Shown: positions 52,982 through 64,000 of the stretch, in pieces
How positions within the stretch are numbered: position 1 is the first letter of the stretch
How the letters are laid out: every line of letters starts with the position of its first letter
Assembly: GCA_035772405.1 (NCBI GenBank)
Contig: JAYKKM010000008.1
Span: 439,001-503,000 of the forward strand
DNA: 64,000 nucleotides
Direction of reading: 5' to 3'
Source of the DNA: Chrysogorgia sp. JL179-B06
Taxonomy: Eukaryota; Cnidaria; Anthozoa; Scleralcyonacea; Chrysogorgiidae
Translations under genes and position numbers: made by a program
Notes under the pieces: generated by a model
Database searches by the model: none
The model's input: only the letters and a program-made list of their open reading frames with translations
Told to the model about the DNA's origin: nothing

Positions 52982-53431
52982 AGTAGTTGGCTATTTGTTA
53001 GTCAATGTTGTCAATCAAAAGAGCACCATTTTGCTATCCATTTGGATAAACATCACCACTAGACTTGAAAATCTAGTGGTTTTTTTTCGCGCGTGAGTTG
53101 AGACAGTAGTAGTTTGTTGAAAAAAAATGTGAAAACGTTGAAATGTGAAAATGTTGAAACGACACTTTTTTTTAAATATGCGAAAAATGTGAAACGACAC
53201 ATTCTATTTTTTAAAAAAACATGCAAAAATATTGAAATGTCACATTATTAGCATATAAATCGAGTTTGTGGTCTTATTTGATGTACATTGCAAATTTAGA
53301 ATTACCGAAATGACATCGAACTTTTGGGGGTTTGGGATTTGGTGTAAATTTGGCGATGTTTTGGTGATTATATTCGCGTTCAACATTGAATGTGTAAAAA
53401 TTGGCTTCGTAGCCCCACTCTCTATACTACT
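52955..53431. repeat. Right terminal inverted repeat (477 bp)
   Basis: Inverse of 35359-35839. It covers the last nine codons of the polymerase gene (including the stop), the hairpin and T-tract, the subterminal repeat units, and the element end CTATACTACT. Four bases shorter than the left copy because GTTAGCC there reads GTC here. Confidence 0.95.
53056..53088 (+). terminator. Hairpin with T-tract downstream of the polymerase gene
   Basis: CCACTAGA and TCTAGTGG form an 8-bp stem around CTTGAAAA, followed at once by nine T residues. It lies 75 bases past the polymerase stop codon. Identical in design to the hairpin in the left repeat; inferred 3'-end or termination signal. Confidence 0.55.
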
Positions 53432-53437
53432 TTCTTT
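53432..53437. repeat. Right target-site duplication TTCTTT
   Basis: Identical to 35353-35358. Together they define a 6-bp stagger at the integration site within receptor coding sequence. Confidence 0.92.
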
Positions 53438-54043
53438 CTCTTCTGTAGACAATTTCCTTCCTTTTCCCCGCCGAATCTGGTGAACGAGTTTCTCTAGCCA
53501 TATCTGTCTTGCTTGGTCTCTTTGTCTTCATGCTGATCGTTAACGATACGACGCCAATTACGTCCGATACGATACCCATACTTGCAATGTACTTCACCTC
53601 CATCAGCCTGATGATATTTCTGACATTATTCGCAACGGCTTTCATACTCTGGATGCGACAGGCACCTTCAGGGCAAAGATTACCGTATTACTTATACAAG
53701 ATTTCTCGCTTTTTCTCAATTGTGCTCTGTGCATGTGAGCGGATCACCTCGGAGAATGTCCGAGAGAATTGATTTAGGAGAACTTGTGCTGACAGATGTA
53801 CGAAACCTCACGCCTAATTACCTAAATCCACGTGAATTATTAAGTCGTGGGCGACATACAAACAACGTGCTGCACAAGATACTCAATGAGATTCAACGAT
53901 ACTCCCATAGTCTAGAGGATCAAGATTGGCAAGATGAAGTTAAAAAAGAATGGAAACTTGCAGCAAAAGTCTTTGACAGAATTTTCTTTTGTATTTCTTT
54001 AATGTCTTGTTTCATACTCAATGTTTATATTCTTTTCTTCTGA
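53438..54043 (+). pseudogene. Nicotinic-receptor-like channel, 3' part of interrupted exon
   Basis: It continues the first membrane helix (TISFLFPAESGE), then helix 2 (VSLAISVLLGLFVFMLI), helix 3 (ILAMYFTSISLMIFLTLF), a cytoplasmic loop, and helix 4 (VFDRIFFCISLMSCFILN), with TGA at 54041-54043. If the Polinton and one target copy are removed, the frame is continuous with 34957-35358 and the spacing between PC and PAESGE fits the family, but codon 53446-53448 is TAG. A second lesion, a one-base frame change between about 53725 and 53760, separates helix 3 from the loop. TTCTGTAG before 53449 looks like a splice acceptor, but no matching donor is found. Confidence 0.85.
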
Positions 54044-54084
54044 TCATAATCCTTCCATAAAACGACATCTTTTCATCACTTTAG

Positions 54085-54130
54085 TCTAGCTCAAGCATCA
54101 ATCAATCAATCAATCAAAGACTTTATTTAC
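54085..54130. repeat. (CAAT)n tract with retroposon-like 3' end
   Basis: Four to five CAAT units are followed by CAAAGACTTTATTTACAGAG, the look of the tail end of a minus-strand non-LTR element. A similar AAACTTTATTTAGGCAGG follows TTGAATTGAAATTG at about 59540-59580. Confidence 0.55.
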
Positions 54131-56040
54131 AGAGGGTGACACTTGACAGTGACCAAAGGTACTGATGACCCCGTGGCCCTCATGCCTCTATCGCTTCACA
54201 CTCTTTAAAATGTTTTAAACGTAACTTCAAAATCGTAATACAAAGGAACATAATATTTTATAAACACAGCACGTGCTGTTTATCAATACCCATGACGAGT
54301 ATACAATGATTTTATGGGATAAAGTGCTAATTTCATGACTCCTATTTCATTAAATTTCTTCCTTCTAATTTCTTCCTTATAACTTATAACATATTTCAAT
54401 CATTTTCACCTTGTTTTAGTGAATTTTTCTAACATCAATAATTATTGGAGGGTTGCAGCCCCAGCCGCTCACCCGGTTTTTACGTGTTTCATTTCATGTA
54501 CTGTAACTCAGACAATGTTGATTTAACGATTAAGCGCGGTTGAATAAAAATTTGTCAGTCACATAGATTCGCTATCCGCATTACATACACAGCTTCCTAA
54601 GCACTAATCAATCGCATTATTATCATATGGTACTTAAAAAGTTATACGTTCAAAAATTTTAAGCCATAGTTGATTATGCTTTATATATAGAGTGGGAACG
54701 ATTTATAGATTCAACTATATTAATTAAGTTGACATGTAATATTGTAAATAGTATTTGTTGCAATATAGTATTTGTTGTTATTACAAATTGGGAATCATAT
54801 AAGGTACATACCCTGTAGCTGGTAATTGTCATCACAAAGGAAATAATATAAGTGTAAAAAATTGTAAATATCTTCAAACTTATATCCAAGGCTCCTCCAT
54901 AACGGAGTATCTATCCAGTTGCTAATTATTTTGGCATATGCAATATTTAATCTTTGCACTATATCTGGAAATTTCTTGCGTATTTTTAAGCACATAAAGG
55001 TTACTAATTATTAAACACATGACCTGTATAAAGCCAAACAATTTTCCAGAATTTTATTTTGTCCTTGTATAGTAGCATAAATTTCAATTGATTTGTGCGA
55101 ATATATTCAACGATTTAAGCCTTGAAACCTGTCTAAATCTACGTCCACGTTAATTCTAACCATCTTTAACCTTGGGACTGCTTAAGTATTCAGGATATGC
55201 AAACGCGATAAAAACTGTTTATTTAAGAAATAGAAAACAGTTTTAGTGTTTCCATACAGTTATAGAAACACGAGTGGAAGTACAAGATCGAAGGGTGAGT
55301 ATTTCGAGTAAACTTTCGCCAGTGTTTTCTATTTCTAAATGTTTTCTATTTCTTTTATAATATCACATTTTGAAAATAGGAAAGGAATAAAAGTGCAGGA
55401 GCTAATAATAAATTTCCTCGCAAACTAAAATAAAAAAAACAACTTGTATAAATTATATAAAAGATAAACGTTCGTTAAGGCCATGGGGATATGTGGTATT
55501 TGTCAACAAATTTGCAGATTTCGCAACATGATTTTCCCCAGCCCTTATCGATGTTATTTGCCTTTTAACTTTCGACTTGATAACATTATCTCTCAAATTA
55601 CGTGGTCTTTCTATAAAAACTTGCTTCATGTCACCATAGGCATGTAAAATTGGCCAAAGCGATTCAATAATGTTACCTAATCCTGAAAAGTCGGATGAAG
55701 TTAACAACCAAAGTCGTTATTTTTAAACCGTGTTCTCTTTATCTCTATTTTCCTCACAAAGAAGACTTTATCTACTCTTCGCCTTTAAAAGTGGGTGTCC
55801 ATCAACTTACGATTACCCCATTTAATAAAATTTACCGATAGTTCCTTCATAAAAACCAGAGAAGAACACGAGTGCCTCCAGTCGGACAACGTCCACCCTA
55901 CATACCACAGTTCGAGGTCAATGGCCAAGATTCTTGATCGACACAGGAGCAGGGAGTTCCCACATATGTTCAGACTTGGTAACAAAGTTACAATGGATAC
56001 ATGGACGATCGTCAAGCTCGTATCCTCAGAAAAATGATTC
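54131..56040. other. No supported gene in 1.9 kb
   Basis: Short open frames on the minus strand (54889-54674, 54995-54795, 55707-55453, 56015-55785) are AT-rich and carry no recognisable domain. No RNA gene or strong repeat was seen. Confidence 0.4.
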
Positions 56041-56360
56041 TGAGTCCCGGACAGGAATCGAACCTGTAACCTTCTGATTGCCGGTGAGACGCTCTATACC
56101 ATTGAGCCAGGTTGCAAGGATGTACTGGTCGATTGATATATGCATGTACTGCCTATGAGGATACGAGCTTGACGATCATCCATGTATCGTCCGTCTACTC
56201 CAAGTTCTCCCTCATTTACTACAGCAGTGTATGTACTGCCTATGAGGACTATGAGACTGCCTATGAGTGATATATATGTACTGCCTATGAGGATACGAGC
56301 TTGATGATCGTCCATGTATCGTCTGTCTACTCCAAGTTCTCCCTCATTCACTACAGCATT
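56041..56360 (-). mobile_element. tRNA-derived SINE with internal duplication
   Basis: On the minus strand, A box TGGCTCAATGG (56109-56099) and B box GGTTCGATTCC (56064-56054) are at tRNA spacing, and ACAGG/CCTGT pairs as a T stem, but no acceptor stem or intact anticodon arm forms. The adjoining body is duplicated: about 56152-56228 and 56275-56354 share TACTGCCTATGAGGATACGA and TCTACTCCAAGTTCTCCCTC, period about 123 bases. Another B-box-like end (GGTGCGATTCCCGGTTGGGG, minus strand) lies at about 56520-56545. Confidence 0.65.
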
Positions 56361-56874
56361 TTATATATTAACACAAAGTCATCGAACAGATGTACGGAAC
56401 GGTGACTAAGAGAGTTGAGCTACACTCAGTAAATATCCAATCTACAGCATAATTATATAATATTAATAAAAGCAGCAGAAGTCTTCTAACAGATCAAATA
56501 TATGTAAATGAAAATTTGAGTGCCCCAACCGGGAATCGCACCCGAAAGAAAATTCCTCTAACAGAATAAAAGGTTTATCAAGCTTATCAATAGTCAGACA
56601 AACTCTTGGTCTTGCATAACATTTGGCATTGAATCTTTTGGTATCTGCATCTTATACTGACAATTAGACAATAAGGAACATGCAGATTACAGTACACATT
56701 ACTGTAGGGTACATGTATATCTCAAATTAATTAATAACTCATTTTGAAAACACAAAGGTAAATCATAATCGAGACGTTTGGATATGTGATCTAATTAGCA
56801 TAACATTTAGACAACTTTCTCCTCGATTTCTCTTAAAATACTGATTTGTTTGAGATGCTATATCATACACTCGA
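56361..56874. other. No supported gene
   Basis: Apart from the second tRNA-like fragment near 56520-56545, nothing is recognised. Confidence 0.35.
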
Positions 56875-56984
56875 AAGCCGTTTATTATCTGATTTCCAAA
56901 CACCTCGAAGTGTAAAAAACTCAGCCTGCATCCTCGTTTTTCAACACACGTCTCGGTGTTTGGAAATCAGATAATAAACGGCTT
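56875..56984. repeat. Inverted repeat with perfect 30-bp arms
   Basis: 56875-56904 begins AAGCCGTTTATTATCTGATT; 56955-56984 is its exact reverse complement, with a 50-base spacer. No coding content. Confidence 0.88.
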
Positions 56985-57017
56985 CTCGTTTATGATATAT
57001 TATTGCGTACATAATGT

Positions 57018-57125
57018 GCAATGCACATATAGTGCAACATATATGTATAGTGCAACATATATGTATAGTGCAACATATATGTATATAGTGCAACATATAT
57101 GTATAATGCAACATATATGTGCAAT
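57018..57125. repeat. Minisatellite of about 18-20 bp
   Basis: Five to six copies of TATAGTGCAACATATATG, one with an added TA and the last ones changed to TATAATGCAACATATATG. The palindromic ATATATG core opens frames on both strands that are artefacts. Confidence 0.9.
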
Positions 57126-57812
57126 GCCAGTATTGTAAATCATTCATATAGGTTACGCAGTCTCATGAATACAATTGTACTTTGAGTAAAATTATGAGTA
57201 TGCCACTGTTAAACATACATGTTGAATATTTATTATGAAAACCATAACTGACATAATTAACTTTAATGAAATTAATATTATAATTAATAAAATTAATTAT
57301 TGACTTTCCCACTCGTGTTCTGTTCAGTGCACTACCCACAAATTGCACCCAAAAAATAAGCAGTTTGAAATCTGTCCAGATTGGCAAATAAATTATTTAC
57401 TTATGTTTAAGTAATAACTGAGCACTATACTATTAAAGCCTGAAACAGTAAGCGGGAGAGGGGTCGTTGCGCAACGTATTTCTACTATGCTGCTCATGCG
57501 CGTCAACTGTAAACATGGCTTGTTTTGCCCAGATGTCTTGCCGAGATGTCGGAAAACGACTTGACGTGTTTACTAGAACAAAAAATGCCGAAAACTCGAA
57601 AAAGGCAACTAAAATGACCGCGTCAACGAACTTCGCCAATACATAAATGAAAGACTGGAATTGATTGGAAGAAAATGAGCTAGTGTTATCGAAAGTCAAG
57701 CAGCTTGCAGCTGTTTTAAGAAATTTCTATGAACGTATACTTCTCGATTTCGAAGAATTGGAACTGGTCAATTTTCAAAAAAAAACCGCTTGATAAATAA
57801 AACTATTTAAAT

Positions 57813-57846
<34 letters not shown>

Positions 57847-58300
57847 CGCGATTTGTCGGTGTCTTGCAGATCAATTATTTGCCTCTGCCTTCGACATCAT
57901 TGATCTGCTTGCCCCTGACAAATCACGATATTTTGCTGTTAATTACTTTACGTTATTTTGGTGCAGACTGAATTTTCTTTTCAGCTCTTACTGAGACTCT
58001 TTAAATTTGACGGAAAATGTCGTCCTTTCAGGTGCCGCACATTTACCGCTTCACAGAGAAAAGCGCAAAACTAATATTTGTTTTGCTGCACCTGTTCTAT
58101 TGCAACATGTTGATTTTAGAATCAAGTGCATCTGTTTTGATTGCATCTGTTTGGATTGTATTTTGTACTTTTACACTGTTACAACAAAGAGGATGGCTAT
58201 AGCTAGTCATAATACTTTTTTAAAAATCGCTTTATCCTGTTTCTCTAAATTTTTATAGGTAAAATATGATAGCGAGTATAATCAAGGATTTACACTACGA
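57126..58300. other. No supported gene
   Basis: No domain or RNA gene seen. A local inverted phrase around AAATATCGCGATTTGTCGG and ACAAATCACGATATTTTGC occurs at about 57838-57935. Confidence 0.35.
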
Positions 58301-58302
58301 GT

Positions 58303-58457
<155 letters not shown>

Positions 58458-58690
58458 CACAGTCAAAGGACTTGATGTGGGATATACCACACTGCATAAA
58501 CCATAAACCATCAAGAATGTAAAAGTCTATAACAACTCAGTGTGCATTGCGCACTTTTCCTGGCTGAAATGACAAAACATAATTGCAGTGTCTGGCTATC
58601 ATCAGCAACTGTGGACAGCTGTTTCGCTCTCTTGGAGCTCGTCAGCACAGTGTAACTGATGATAAGCCAGCACATCAAAAAGGTATATAC

Positions 58691-59960
<1,270 letters not shown>

Positions 59961-61560
59961 GCTTTATGGATACATTAAATCTTCTCTCTGTTGAATATTG
60001 ATTTCAACGCGTCTGTATAGAAGAGTCGGCATGTCATCACTCCGCGAAACTGGTATAGAAGTCGTTTGAAGTGAGAGGCCGATAGCTGTACGAAGATGTG
60101 ATGTTTCTCGGCAGTGATTAGAGAAAAGAACGGCGTCAGAAAACTGACTCATTTGGCTGACTGTACGTTGTCTCAATAGCTCAATGCCAGGGCAGTGGGA
60201 AGAGCGCTGGTACGTTAAGTTTAGAGATCTTAGATTTAATTCCCGGTTGGGGAAGTCAGATAAATTTTCAAAAACTCTTTATGAATATTTTAAATCCCTT
60301 CTCTGTTAAATATTTAAATGCTTCTGTATACAAGAGTTGTACAGATATAAAAGTCGTTCGATGTGAGAGGCTCACCTCTACGTGAAGTGAACATGCGATG
60401 TTTCACGCGGTGTAGTGATTGGGGAAAAGAACAGTGTCCAAACATTATCTGACTGCCCTTACCGTATCTCAATCATGGATGAGTGGGAATAGCGATGGTA
60501 CGTCAAGCCCTGAGCCAGATTAAGGCGGGGACCGGATGGGACGGCAGCTCCATAGGCCCTGGAGAAAAATGGGCCCTTTTGTCACCAGACTTAAAAAATA
60601 TGGTTTTAGCGAGTAAGCGTATACTTTCATAAACATCTTGTATCGATTGCAATTGTCGACAGAGATTTACAACATTGATCTGTGAAACATAAAAACAGAT
60701 TTTTATATAACAATCAAAAACGATCTATATAGACTCTAATGTCTCCACCAGTTCCAGGCCCAATACACCCTTAATCCAGCTCTGGTTAAGCCTTGGTCCG
60801 AATCCCTGTAGGGACAGCCAGATAAATTTTCAAAAATGAATACAGAATGATTACACCAGAATTATGATATTAGGAAACAACTTGTCAAGAAAGATTTACA
60901 TATGTCTAAAATCCAGATATACATCAGCTGGCCACATCAATTATAGTGACACCGACTAATGGCGATATGGATGTTTCTTCAAGGCATGAATGTTTCTTAT
61001 TATTAATTGTCTCTGTCACATCCTGCATCACTTATGGCTAATCAAAATATAAAAATGATATTAAAGCAATTCCAACTATAGGAGCGGTCAGGCATACAGT
61101 ACATAAGCGACGAAAACAAACTACAGTTTCACTTGAAATCAGCTGAAAAGATGCTCATGTTGTTTGAAGGAGGACAGGTCAAGTGCGATCATCTATTGTT
61201 ATTGCTTCTTTTCTTGAATATTATAACTGATGTTCTTCCAGATAGTATGGTGAGTACAAATATTACTTCTTTTTGCGACTTGGAATATTTGTATAGAAAA
61301 ATACTTGAATTAATTTAGAAATGTTTCAATGCTTGCGGTGAGACGGTTATCATTCATGATTAGAAAATGGAAAGTTGGCCCCATCTGTACACATGCACGT
61401 TTAATCTCTACTTCGATCCCTGTCTGGGACGCAAAAACATTTTCTGAGAGTGAGGATTTACACTTGATAATGTATCGTTTGTCTACTCCAAACTTCCATT
61501 TTCAGCAGTGTATATATTAACACACGCAAGCATGCCATCCGAACACAAAGAAATTAGCCG
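59961..61560. mobile_element. Degenerate SINE-derived sequences
   Basis: Several tRNA-like fragments occur on the plus strand. AATAGCTCAATGCCAGGGCA and TTAATTCCCGGTTGGGG lie at about 60174-60256; a second set with CCGAATCCCTGTAGGGACAG is at about 60800; and CGATCCCTGTCTGGGACG is at about 61412. Each is followed by AGATAAATTTTCAAAA or TTTGTCTACTCCAAACTTCC, matching the SINE at 56041-56360. Two near copies of a 190-base block (TATTTCAACGCGTCTGTATA and TATTTAAATGCTTCTGTATA types) precede them. None has an intact tRNA fold. Confidence 0.5.
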
Positions 61561-62054
61561 TGCTATACTGATGTATAGTGAATGCCGTATATTATAGTGT
61601 GTGTGACTGTATAATACTAGTTAGAAACCCACAGGAGGGCTCTATAAAACACGAGATGATAGCCGAGTGTTGTAAAGCCGCTAAACTGCCCGTACTGCAA
61701 GGTTTTTAAATGTCTTCTAAACAAAATAATTTCATACGTTCATTCAGTCGTAGTAATTCTACAAATTAACGTTAAAAACCAAGGGTAAATTTAGAGCGAG
61801 TTTATATCACATATTATAACGCAGAATGGCGCCGGCGATATGGAACCATATAAGTGTTTACGCCTTAAAAATGAACTTCCACCCGCTCAATTTTGCCTGG
61901 TCTGAAATTTTTGAGCATTTACATGGGACATTTCAGCCCCGAACTGGAATTTTCAGCCTGGGCAGCAGCTAAAATTTTAGCCATATAATCGTAACGTCAA
62001 TTTTTAAGGGTTTTGTTTATATTTGGCGTTTCCCTCAAAATTGATATTGAACCT
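61561..62054. other. No supported gene
   Basis: No gene, RNA or strong repeat recognised; a few CAGCC...GGCTG-type short symmetries occur at about 61935-61965. Confidence 0.35.
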
Positions 62055-62880
62055 TTAAGGTCGGGTGAAACGTGCGATTTTTTTCTCGCGTCGGCAACGC
62101 AACGGGTCAAATTTCATTGCGTTTACACGAGCAATGATAGCTTAGTGGCGTTGAATTATTAACATGAAAAAACAGGGAACTAGTGTTTTGCCAACATCAC
62201 ACCAACATGGCGTCGAAGAAAGAACTCGTGGTCATAGCAATGCTTTTGTTGGAAGAGGATGACGAAGAGGATATAAAAGAAGAAAAACGTATTTGGAGCC
62301 GACCCTGGCTTCTAGAGAGAAACAACAAAGGTTATAGTTAGCTTTGGCTTCCTGATTTAGCTGCCCACGACACACCAGGATTTGAGAAATTTATGCGAAT
62401 GGATTTTGAACATTTCAAAAAGATAGTTGATAACCTATCTGAAACGCTTTATAAGAAAGACACAGTAATGCGTGAATCAATCAACCAAGCAGAAATACTC
62501 GTCCATGTTAGAAACAGAAAGAAACGAGCCTGCGCTACAGCACACTGGCCATACAAAAAACGAATTTCATTGGCTGGCTTAAAATAATCATTGCGTTTCC
62601 TGCTGAAACAATGCCTGGGTAATTTGATATTTTCGGCAATCGTTAATTGCCAAAAGTTCAAACATTTCAACTTTCCGCAAGATTGCCGAACGCATCGGGT
62701 TACAATTGCGTTACCGCGCCAGATATGCGACACGTGCAATTTCATCACTCGCGCCGGCAACGCAATGAAATTTGACCCGTTGCGTTGCCGGCGCGAGAAA
62801 AAAATCGCACGTGTCACCCCAACCTCGTACCCAGGGTCTTATCTCCGCTCGCCGCCCGCCCGGTGTCACCCGACCTTTAG
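62055..62880 (+). mobile_element. Decayed PIF/Harbinger DNA transposon
   Basis: Terminal inverted repeats start AAGGTCGGGTGA and continue through CGTGCGATTTTTTTCTCGCG and CAACGCAACGGGTCAAATTT (inverted on the right as AAATTTGACCCGTTGCGTTG). A plus-strand fragment from ATG 62207 encodes an acidic start, RIWSRPWLLERNN, then (after an in-frame TAG) GFEKFMRMDFEHFKKIVDNL and KKDTVMRESI. This matches the N-terminal helical part of Harbinger-type transposases; the DDE catalytic domain is absent. It is an internally deleted copy that would need another element's transposase. Confidence 0.72.
62820..62862. mobile_element. 43-bp insertion with 9-bp flanking duplication
   Basis: GTGTCACCC stands on both sides (62811-62819 and 62863-62871). 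The insert begins AACCTCGTACCCAGGGTCTT, the terminus of the fold-back family at 29349-30867, and ends in CGCCCGCCCG. It interrupts the right inverted repeat of the Harbinger-type element, so it came later. It is probably the smallest internally deleted member of its family. Confidence 0.7.
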
Positions 62881-63214
62881 CAAGTAAGTAGGTAAGCTAC
62901 TAAGCTACCTGAAAAGAGTGTTATAAGAAGCTGTTATGTTCCTAAATGTGGATAATATATCAAACTACCACTCGCTCCTTCGCCACCTTTGACGCGGAAT
63001 ACTCGCTTTCGAACTGTCGCAAATCTATTCCGTTAACGTTTGTTGACATATGGAGTCCCCCACGTTTGAAATATCACACATGCGCAGAACGGACTTTACG
63101 GCACCTTTAAGTAAGAGTACTTACGTATATTTTAAATAGACGACGTTTCGGTCGATGTATCCTTCTTCGAGTCCTTAGTCTGTAGCTAATTAATAATAAA
63201 TATGAAGCTTAGTA
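62881..63214. other. No supported gene
   Basis: Nothing recognised. Confidence 0.35.
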
Positions 63215-63369
63215 AAGCCTGGTTTCCATATGGTCGCTGCGCTGTCTTTACGGTCGCAGAAGTGAAGCAGTGAAGCGTGTTTCTTTTGTTATGACAAAAG
63301 AAACACGCTTCACTGCTTCACTTCCGCGACCGTAAAGACAGCGTAGCGACCATATGGAAACCAGGCTTA
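63215..63369. repeat. Long near-perfect palindrome
   Basis: The left arm from AAGCCTGGTTTCCATATGGT to GAAACACGCTTCAC-type sequence returns inverted, ending ACCATATGGAAACCAGGCTT. Arms are about 75 bases with only a few mismatches around a 3-4 base centre. The GTTTCCATATGG phrase also appears in the GATCG block at 21545-21805, suggesting a shared mobile family. Confidence 0.88.
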
Positions 63370-63736
63370 AGCAAGCTCCAAAATTGCGATGTTCCAAATC
63401 ATGAAATAAGAAAACTTATATTTATTTCATTTTTAGTTACAGTGTGTTTTAATATTTTTTTATGATTCTATATTGATCAGTTCCAGTTGTAAAGTGCTTA
63501 AAGTAATAATTTAAACACGAGTAAGTGTTCTTCCTTTGATTTCTTTGATCTACGTGTAATATAGTCAATATTGTGATATATATGTTAATTAGTTAATCTG
63601 TTATCCTTATTTGGCATTGAATATATTCGTAACAACTTGTATAAATAGCATACGCATGCCAAGATAGTCAGTTAATAAATCACTCGAGACTGAGTATATT
63701 ATATTGGCGACGAGGATAAAAATTTTAAGGCGTATC
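63370..63736 (+). other. Probable LTR end and primer-binding site of a Ty3/gypsy-type element
   Basis: TTGGCGACGAGGATAA at 63704-63719 resembles the primer-binding region that follows the 5' LTR in many Ty3/gypsy elements, and gag begins 18 bases later. The sequence before it (AT-rich, with TATAAATAGCATACGC near 63641) would be the LTR. Its left edge cannot be fixed without the 3' LTR. Confidence 0.4.
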
Positions 63737-64000
63737 ATGGCTACGTATGGTCGAATAGATGAATACGACGAGATCGAAGAATGGACACAATATGTGGAGC
63801 GAATGGATCATTATTTCGAAGCGAATGATATCGAAGACAAAGATAAGAAACGCTCGATTTTCCTTAGTGTTATAGGTGCGAAAACCTATAAATTATTGCG
63901 AGGTTTAATACGGCCAGAGACTCCGAACAAATTGTCGTATGAAGAACTATTTGAAGCTATAAAAAACCACTATGTCCCGAAGCCATCCGTGATTGTACAA
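63737..64000 (+). CDS. Ty3/gypsy-type Gag, N-terminal part (window end)
   Basis: 88 codons are open to the window edge from ATG 63737. The sequence begins MATYGRIDEYDEIEEWTQYV and continues with KKRSIFLSVIGAKTYKLLRG, LSYEELFEAI and HYVPKPSVIV. This matches the N-terminal half of retrotransposon Gag capsid proteins, in which a helical EWxxYxERxxxYFxAN segment is followed by a GxxxYxLLRxL block. The nucleocapsid, protease and polymerase would lie beyond the window. No break is visible, so this may be a young copy. Confidence 0.82.
   Translation, partial: MATYGRIDEYDEIEEWTQYVERMDHYFEANDIEDKDKKRSIFLSVIGAKTYKLLRGLIRPETPNKLSYEELFEAIKNHYVPKPSVIVQ

Larger units (their letters stand above)
35359..53431. 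mobile_element. Complete Polinton/Maverick element (18,073 bp)
   Basis: Ends are 5'-AG...CT-3', terminal inverted repeats of 481 and 477 bases are nearly identical, and a 6-bp duplication flanks it. It carries the defining Polinton set (protein-primed DNA polymerase B, retroviral-like integrase, packaging ATPase, candidate capsid proteins) plus thymidine kinase, a BRO-N/VRR nuclease, a candidate fibre protein and small membrane proteins. All 19 genes are open. Gene blocks run minus, plus, minus, plus. Polintons replicate through their own polymerase and integrate through the integrase; many are thought to form virions. Near-identical terminal repeats and intact genes point to a recent insertion. 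An adenain-like protease, usual in the group, was not found. Confidence 0.97.

Noticed and set aside
53432..53448. An intron of the receptor gene ending TTCTGTAG at 53448
   Set aside because: It has a good acceptor look, but removing the Polinton and one target copy leaves no donor, and coding sequence with correct spacing continues directly on both sides.
56041..56115. Functional tRNA gene on the minus strand
   Set aside because: D and T stems pair but acceptor and anticodon stems do not; the sequence belongs to a repeated SINE family in this window.

Overview
This is intron-containing, AT-rich animal nuclear DNA, most likely from a cnidarian or another marine invertebrate. That placement is an inference. 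It rests on a nicotinic-receptor-type Cys-loop channel, a THAP/DDE transposase-like gene, a P2X7-C-type domain gene, several non-LTR retrotransposons, tRNA-derived SINEs and many fold-back elements. No rRNA gene, CRISPR array or bacterial gene organisation is present.

The centre of the window (35359-53431, 18,073 bp) is a complete Polinton/Maverick, an endogenous virus-like DNA transposon. It has terminal inverted repeats of about 480 bp that differ by only two substitutions and one 4-bp indel in my reading. Its ends read 5'-AG...CT-3', and a perfect 6-bp target duplication (TTCTTT) flanks it. I count 19 open genes with no visible break. They include protein-primed DNA polymerase B, a retroviral-type integrase with a chromodomain, an A32-like packaging ATPase and candidate major and minor capsid proteins. 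They also include a thymidine kinase, a BRO-N/VRR-NUC/zinc-finger nuclease, a candidate fibre protein, a putatively myristoylated small protein and several small membrane proteins. I could not identify the usual adenain-like protease.

The Polinton genes form four blocks: minus 35820-42534, plus 42556-46143, minus 46236-47529 and plus 47660-52981. The blocks start at two divergent intergenic regions, one of only 21 bp and one carrying five phased CTGTGAG heptamers. Each block ends at a DNA palindrome: one in each terminal repeat and one between the central convergent genes. This suggests a hairpin rule for RNA 3' ends, as known in some giant viruses.

The Polinton interrupts one long exon of a nicotinic-receptor alpha-like gene (34957-35358 and 53438-54043) in the first membrane helix. 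Removing the element and one target copy restores a continuous frame. That frame still contains an in-frame TAG and, further on, a one-base frame change, so the receptor gene was probably already a pseudogene.

Left flank (1-34956): a fold-back element, a perfect 49-bp-arm hairpin, a P2X7-C-like pseudogene, a multi-exon THAP/DDE/zinc-knuckle gene on the minus strand, three degenerate LINEs on the minus strand (13.8-20.2 kb), then mostly MITEs, palindromes, minisatellites and a SINE. Right flank (54044-64000): SINE-derived sequence, minisatellites, two large TA microsatellites, a decayed PIF/Harbinger transposon with a nested 43-bp insertion, a long palindrome, and the start of a Ty3/gypsy-type retrotransposon that runs off the window.
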